The notes beneath the pieces are model-generated. The model had not been told where the DNA came from, searched no databases, and saw nothing but the letters and a program-made list of their open reading frames with translations. From positions 1 through 9,437 of the forward strand of contig JAHEGP010000113.1 of NCBI GenBank assembly GCA_024645065.1: DNA of 9,437 nucleotides, written 5' to 3'. This DNA is from Cellvibrionales bacterium (GTDB lineage Bacteria; Pseudomonadota; Gammaproteobacteria; Pseudomonadales; JAHEGP01). Shown in pieces: positions 6,456 through 9,437 of the stretch (positions are counted from its first letter, which is position 1; the number at the start of each line of letters is the position of its first letter). Both the position numbers and the translations under genes were made by a program.

Positions 6456-7909
6456 TCGGCCCCTGCCACTTCGTCATCTTCGGCGCCACCGGTGACCTTT
6501 CTGTCAACAAGCTTTTGCCGGCGCTGTACTACTTGCAGCGCGAGGGTCGACTGCCGGAAAGTCTTGCTTTCATAGCCGTATCGCGCCGCCCATGGGATAC
6601 AGCCCAGTGGCAGGCATTCATGCGCGAACAACTCCCCGAGCGTCTCGGCGAGGATTTCGATGAACAGAATTTCCGGCGTTTCTCCCGGTTGTTCAGCTAC
6701 GTCCAGGTGGTACACGATTGCCCCGCGCACTATGGGGAATTAAAGCTCGAGCTGGCCAAGCCAAGGGAAGGCGTTTGTGCCAATGTGGTATTTTACCTTG
6801 CGGTCGCGCCGGCCGATTTTACCGTGGTGGTCAGCCAACTGGACGGCGCCGGCCTCAGTGGCCGGCTGTTCGGCAATCGTGTCGTGGTCGAGAAGCCGTT
6901 TGGCTATGACCTCGACACCTCGCTGCAACTCAACCATCACCTGCACCAGCACTTTGAAGAGGAGCAGATTTACCGTATCGATCACTATCTCGGCAAGGAG
7001 ACAGTGCAGAACCTGCTGGTGTTCCGGTTTGCCAATAGCCTGGTGGAGCCGATCTGGAACCGCAACTATATCGACCATGTGCAGATTACCGTCGCCGAAA
7101 CCCGGGGCATCGGCGCGCGCGCCGGATATTTCGATCATACTGGCGCCCTGCGCGACATGGTGCAAAATCATATGATGCAGCTGCTTTCCGTGGTGGCCAT
7201 GGAGCCACCGGCGCAGCTCGACGCCGACGCACTCAGGGACGAGAAGGTCAAGGTGCTGCGATCGATACGGCCCATCCCCAAACACGCCGTCAATCAGTTT
7301 GCCCTGCGTGCGCAATACGGGGCCGGTGACTCCGGGCCTGGCTACCGGGATGAAGCCGGGGTGACCGCCAACTCCATGACTGAAACCTATGTCGCGGCGA
7401 AATTCTACATCGACAACTGGCGCTGGTCCGGGGTGCCATTCTACCTGCGCACCGGCAAACAGCTGCCTCACGACCGCAGCATGGTCAGCCTGCGGCTCAA
7501 GCATCCGCCCCAGCAGCTGTTTCGTGAAACCACGATGGAGCATGTCGAACCGAACTGGATCGTGTTGTCGCTGCAGCCCGAGGAGAGCATGCACATTGAA
7601 TTGCAGGCCAAGGTGCCGGGGCTGGATATGCGTACTCGAACGCTGCCCTTGCGGGCATCTTTTCGCAGCGACGGTGAGCGCCCCCTGGGCGCTTATGAGG
7701 CACTGCTGCTGGATGTGATCGAGGGCGACCACAGCCTGTTCATCCGCTTTGACGAGGTCGAATGGTCGTGGCGGGTGGTCGACCCGATTCTGCGCACGTG
7801 GAGTCGCGAAACCGACTACATTCACAGCTACCCGGCCGGCAGTTGGGGCCCTGAAGCCGCCAGCCGGCTATTCGATAGCGACGACCAACGCTGGCGCAAC
7901 GACTTGTAG
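6452..7909 (+). CDS. zwf: Glucose-6-phosphate 1-dehydrogenase
   Basis: Oxidises glucose-6-phosphate to 6-phosphogluconolactone, the entry step of the oxidative pentose-phosphate and Entner-Doudoroff routes. Length is 485 residues, normal for the family. The dinucleotide-binding motif is G-A-T-G-D-L-S at 11-17. R45-R46 follow the second strand, where L. mesenteroides uses Arg46 for NADP binding. E-K-P-F-G-Y-D-L lies at 147-154. The signature R-I-D-H-Y-L-G-K-E spans 175-183, giving D177, H178 and K182; the catalytic base is H240 in Q-N-H. These numbers coincide with those of the Leuconostoc enzyme. L-R-T-G-K at 332-336 gives the substrate-binding Lys. The ATG overlaps the gnd stop by 4 bp, so both are co-translated. 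An N-terminal G-A-T-G in place of G-A-S-G is a common variation. Confidence 0.97.
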   Translation: MIGPCHFVIFGATGDLSVNKLLPALYYLQREGRLPESLAFIAVSRRPWDTAQWQAFMREQLPERLGEDFDEQNFRRFSRLFSYVQVVHDCPAHYGELKLELAKPREGVCANVVFYLAVAPADFTVVVSQLDGAGLSGRLFGNRVVVEKPFGYDLDTSLQLNHHLHQHFEEEQIYRIDHYLGKETVQNLLVFRFANSLVEPIWNRNYIDHVQITVAETRGIGARAGYFDHTGALRDMVQNHMMQLLSVVAMEPPAQLDADALRDEKVKVLRSIRPIPKHAVNQFALRAQYGAGDSGPGYRDEAGVTANSMTETYVAAKFYIDNWRWSGVPFYLRTGKQLPHDRSMVSLRLKHPPQQLFRETTMEHVEPNWIVLSLQPEESMHIELQAKVPGLDMRTRTLPLRASFRSDGERPLGAYEALLLDVIEGDHSLFIRFDEVEWSWRVVDPILRTWSRETDYIHSYPAGSWGPEAASRLFDSDDQRWRNDL

Positions 7910-7973
7910 CTTGCAAGCAGCTTCGAAATGTCACCCTGCTCATTGCTTGCACCGCAAAATTTTTCATTGACCC

Positions 7974-7980
7974 GGAGGGG
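7974..7980 (+). promoter_or_regulatory. Strong Shine-Dalgarno for the TTG start of pgl
   Basis: GGAGGGG at 7974-7980 ends eight bases before the TTG at 7989. It decides the pgl start, because the reading frame has no ATG or GTG near the N-terminus; the first in-frame ATG is at codon 89. Confidence 0.75.
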
Positions 7981-7988
7981 CCACTGCA

Positions 7989-8678
7989 TTGAGAACTGAC
8001 CAGGAGTTCCTGCGCCTCCACCACTACGCCGACAACAGCGAACTTACCGCAGATCTTTGCCGGCGCATCGAGGCTCTCGCGCGAGAATCGATTGACCGCA
8101 AAGGTCGCTTCGACGTCGTACTCGCCGGGGGCACCACACCCCAGCGGCTGTACCAACAGCTGCGGGGGCTGGATACCCACTGGGCTGGCTGGCACATCTA
8201 CTTTGGCGACGAACGTTTTCTGCCCCCCGGCCACGCCGATCGCAACGACACCATGGCTGACGCGGCCTGGCTGGCCCAGGTGCCGATACCCTCGAATCAG
8301 GTGCATCGACTGCCGGCGGCGGCAAATGTGGAATCTGCCGCCGATGTCTACGACGCCACCTTGCGCCAGACGGCCGGCTTCGACCTGGTGTTACTGGGAC
8401 TGGGTGAGGATGGCCATACCGCGAGCCTGTTTCCCGGCGACGAGACGGGCATCCGGGGCCCTCGGCTGGCGGTTGCCATTGTTGATGCGCCCAAGCCTCC
8501 GCCCCAACGCGTCAGTTTGACGGCGCGCTGCCTGAGCCTGGGAGCAAATGTGTGGTTTATCGTCAGCGGCGAGGCAAAAAAAGCTGCACTGCAAGCCTGG
8601 ATGGCAGGCGTCGCGTTACCGCCGGCGCGCATCGTCCCCGGGGCCGGAGTGGACATCTTTACTGATATCACGTTTTAA
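7989..8678 (+). CDS. pgl: 6-phosphogluconolactonase (DevB/SOL type)
   Basis: Hydrolyses 6-phosphogluconolactone, the Zwf product, to 6-phosphogluconate, the Gnd substrate. Length is 229 residues, typical for the DevB/Pgl family. Visible motifs are V-L-A-G-G-T-T-P at 44-51 (phosphate loop; T-T replaces the commoner S-T), F-G-D-E-R at 72-76, the family block G-L-G-E-D-G-H-T-A-S-L-F-P-G at 137-150 with the conserved catalytic His H143, and a P-P-P-Q-R-V-S-L-T strand at 170-178. The start is TTG; the second residue is Arg. It lies 79 bp after zwf on the same strand and completes the oxidative pentose-phosphate set, most likely in one operon with gnd and zwf. The TTG start may lower its translation relative to zwf. 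Confidence 0.95.
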   Translation: MRTDQEFLRLHHYADNSELTADLCRRIEALARESIDRKGRFDVVLAGGTTPQRLYQQLRGLDTHWAGWHIYFGDERFLPPGHADRNDTMADAAWLAQVPIPSNQVHRLPAAANVESAADVYDATLRQTAGFDLVLLGLGEDGHTASLFPGDETGIRGPRLAVAIVDAPKPPPQRVSLTARCLSLGANVWFIVSGEAKKAALQAWMAGVALPPARIVPGAGVDIFTDITF

Positions 8679-8688
8679 TGCCCGCCAA

Positions 8689-8705
8689 TGACTAATTGCC
8701 AGTCA
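8689..8705. promoter_or_regulatory. TGACT-N7-AGTCA palindrome before the efflux adaptor gene
   Basis: TGACT (8689-8693) and AGTCA (8701-8705) form a 17-bp interrupted palindrome in the 54-bp gap between pgl and the adaptor gene, 27 bases before its start codon. Efflux operons are often controlled by TetR-type repressors bound to such sites. No regulator gene is in view, so the role is a guess. Confidence 0.3.
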
Positions 8706-8732
8706 ATACGGCCAATCTAGAAGGAATCGCCA

Positions 8733-9437
8733 ATGGCACCGAACAGCAAATCGCTGGTATTACCGGGTCTGTTGTTGGGGGTCCTGGTACTGGCCCTCGC
8801 CGTCGCCTTCAAACCCAGCCCTGAACTGGCGCCCAATTTCGATCCCGCAAGATTAGTCGAGGTCGTGCTGCTCGAAAAGCAGCAGGTGGCACCCGAAGTC
8901 CGGGGGTTTGGCCGGGTTGAACCCAAACACATCTGGCAGGCCACCGCCGAGGTCAGCGGGCGCCTGGTACACCGCCACCCCCAGCTCGAGTCCGGCCGCA
9001 TTCTGCCCGAGGGCACCCTGCTGCTGGAAATCGATCCCCTCGAGTACCAGCTGAAACTGGCCCAGGCGGAAGCCAACCTCAACGCCACCCAGACCAAGCT
9101 CAACCGCATCGGCAAGGAAGCCAACAATCTCAACGACAGCCTCAGGACCGAGCAACAAAAGCTGGCCCTGGTACAACAGGAATACCAGCGCAAATTGTCG
9201 TTGAAGGACAAGAACCTGATCTCTCAATCCGACCTGGAAAACCAGCAACAGGCCCTGTTGACCCAGCGCAAACTGGTGCAGGATCTGCGCAGCGCCTATG
9301 AGCTATTGCCCGATGATACCAAGGTCACCCTGGCCCAGCTCAGCGTCGACGAGGCCAAGGTGAAGGACGCCCAGCGCCAACTGGACAAGACCCGTCTGCT
9401 ACTGCCCTTTGATGCGCGCATCGGAGAAGTCAATGTC
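8733..9437 (+). CDS. RND-type efflux periplasmic adaptor (membrane fusion protein), partial
   Basis: The reading frame runs open from the ATG at 8733 to the window end (235 codons seen), so the C-terminus is missing. Family members usually have 350-420 residues. It belongs to the HlyD/MexA-type adaptors that link an inner-membrane RND pump to an outer-membrane channel. Residues about 8-26 are a hydrophobic signal anchor. G-F-G-R-V-E-P and the stretch to about 95 form the first half of the lipoyl-like barrel-sandwich (A-E-V-S-G-R-L, L-L-L-E-I-D-P-L-E-Y). About 100-220 is Gln/Leu/Lys-rich with heptad character, the coiled-coil hairpin. L-L-P-F-D-A-R-I-G-E-V begins the returning lipoyl half. AAGGA precedes the ATG by about seven bases. 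The pump gene should follow outside the window; the substrate is unknown. Confidence 0.9.
   Translation, partial: MAPNSKSLVLPGLLLGVLVLALAVAFKPSPELAPNFDPARLVEVVLLEKQQVAPEVRGFGRVEPKHIWQATAEVSGRLVHRHPQLESGRILPEGTLLLEIDPLEYQLKLAQAEANLNATQTKLNRIGKEANNLNDSLRTEQQKLALVQQEYQRKLSLKDKNLISQSDLENQQQALLTQRKLVQDLRSAYELLPDDTKVTLAQLSVDEAKVKDAQRQLDKTRLLLPFDARIGEVNV

Noticed and set aside
6740..7825. Long minus-strand open frame (361 codons) opposite zwf.
   Set aside because: It lies wholly antisense to zwf, whose catalytic motifs are intact; the peptide shows no recognisable domain.
8717..9248. Two minus-strand open frames opposite the efflux adaptor.
   Set aside because: The plus strand gives a clear adaptor sequence with signal anchor, lipoyl half and coiled coil; the antisense peptides are Ser/Leu/Arg-rich shadows.

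Overview
The window looks like chromosomal DNA of a free-living gammaproteobacterium with moderately high GC. The protein set fits a marine, lipid-using lineage such as Cellvibrionales/Halieaceae. That placement is inferred from gene content and protein style; no rRNA or other marker gene is present. No CRISPR array, insertion sequence, integrase or functional RNA gene is visible.

The left half (about 28-4165) is entirely on the minus strand. In the direction of transcription it starts with a single-hotdog acyl-CoA thioesterase (3722-4165). Next come a membrane-anchored hormone-sensitive-lipase-type alpha/beta hydrolase (2250-3566) and a DUF1330 protein (1834-2244) whose start sits at the hydrolase stop. 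A TesB-type double-hotdog acyl-CoA thioesterase (739-1575) and a small His-rich outer-membrane beta-barrel protein (28-546) follow. Three of the five are ester or thioester hydrolases, so the block probably serves acyl-CoA and lipid turnover. The barrel protein has its own AT-rich upstream region with three tandem 13-bp repeats.

Between the two halves lies a divergent gap (about 4166-4650) with no gene I can defend. It contains a degenerate tRNA-like trace on the minus strand (4202-4269) that does not fold as a working tRNA.

The right half is entirely on the plus strand. It opens with a transglutaminase-like cysteine-peptidase-fold protein (4651-5346). Then comes a compact oxidative pentose-phosphate cluster in the order gnd (5538-6455), zwf (6452-7909), pgl (7989-8678). 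Together these three enzymes convert glucose-6-phosphate to 6-phosphogluconolactone, then 6-phosphogluconate, then ribulose-5-phosphate, giving two reduced cofactors. gnd and zwf overlap by 4 bp (ATGA). pgl starts at TTG behind a strong Shine-Dalgarno sequence. The window ends inside an RND-type efflux periplasmic adaptor (8733 onward), probably the first gene of an efflux operon.

I do not see a clearly new multi-gene system. The items most worth a second look are the short, single-domain Gnd that carries the NADP-type N-R-S motif; the His-rich barrel protein with its tandem-repeat leader; the transglutaminase-like protein lacking the usual Asp; and the tRNA-like trace in the unexplained divergent gap.
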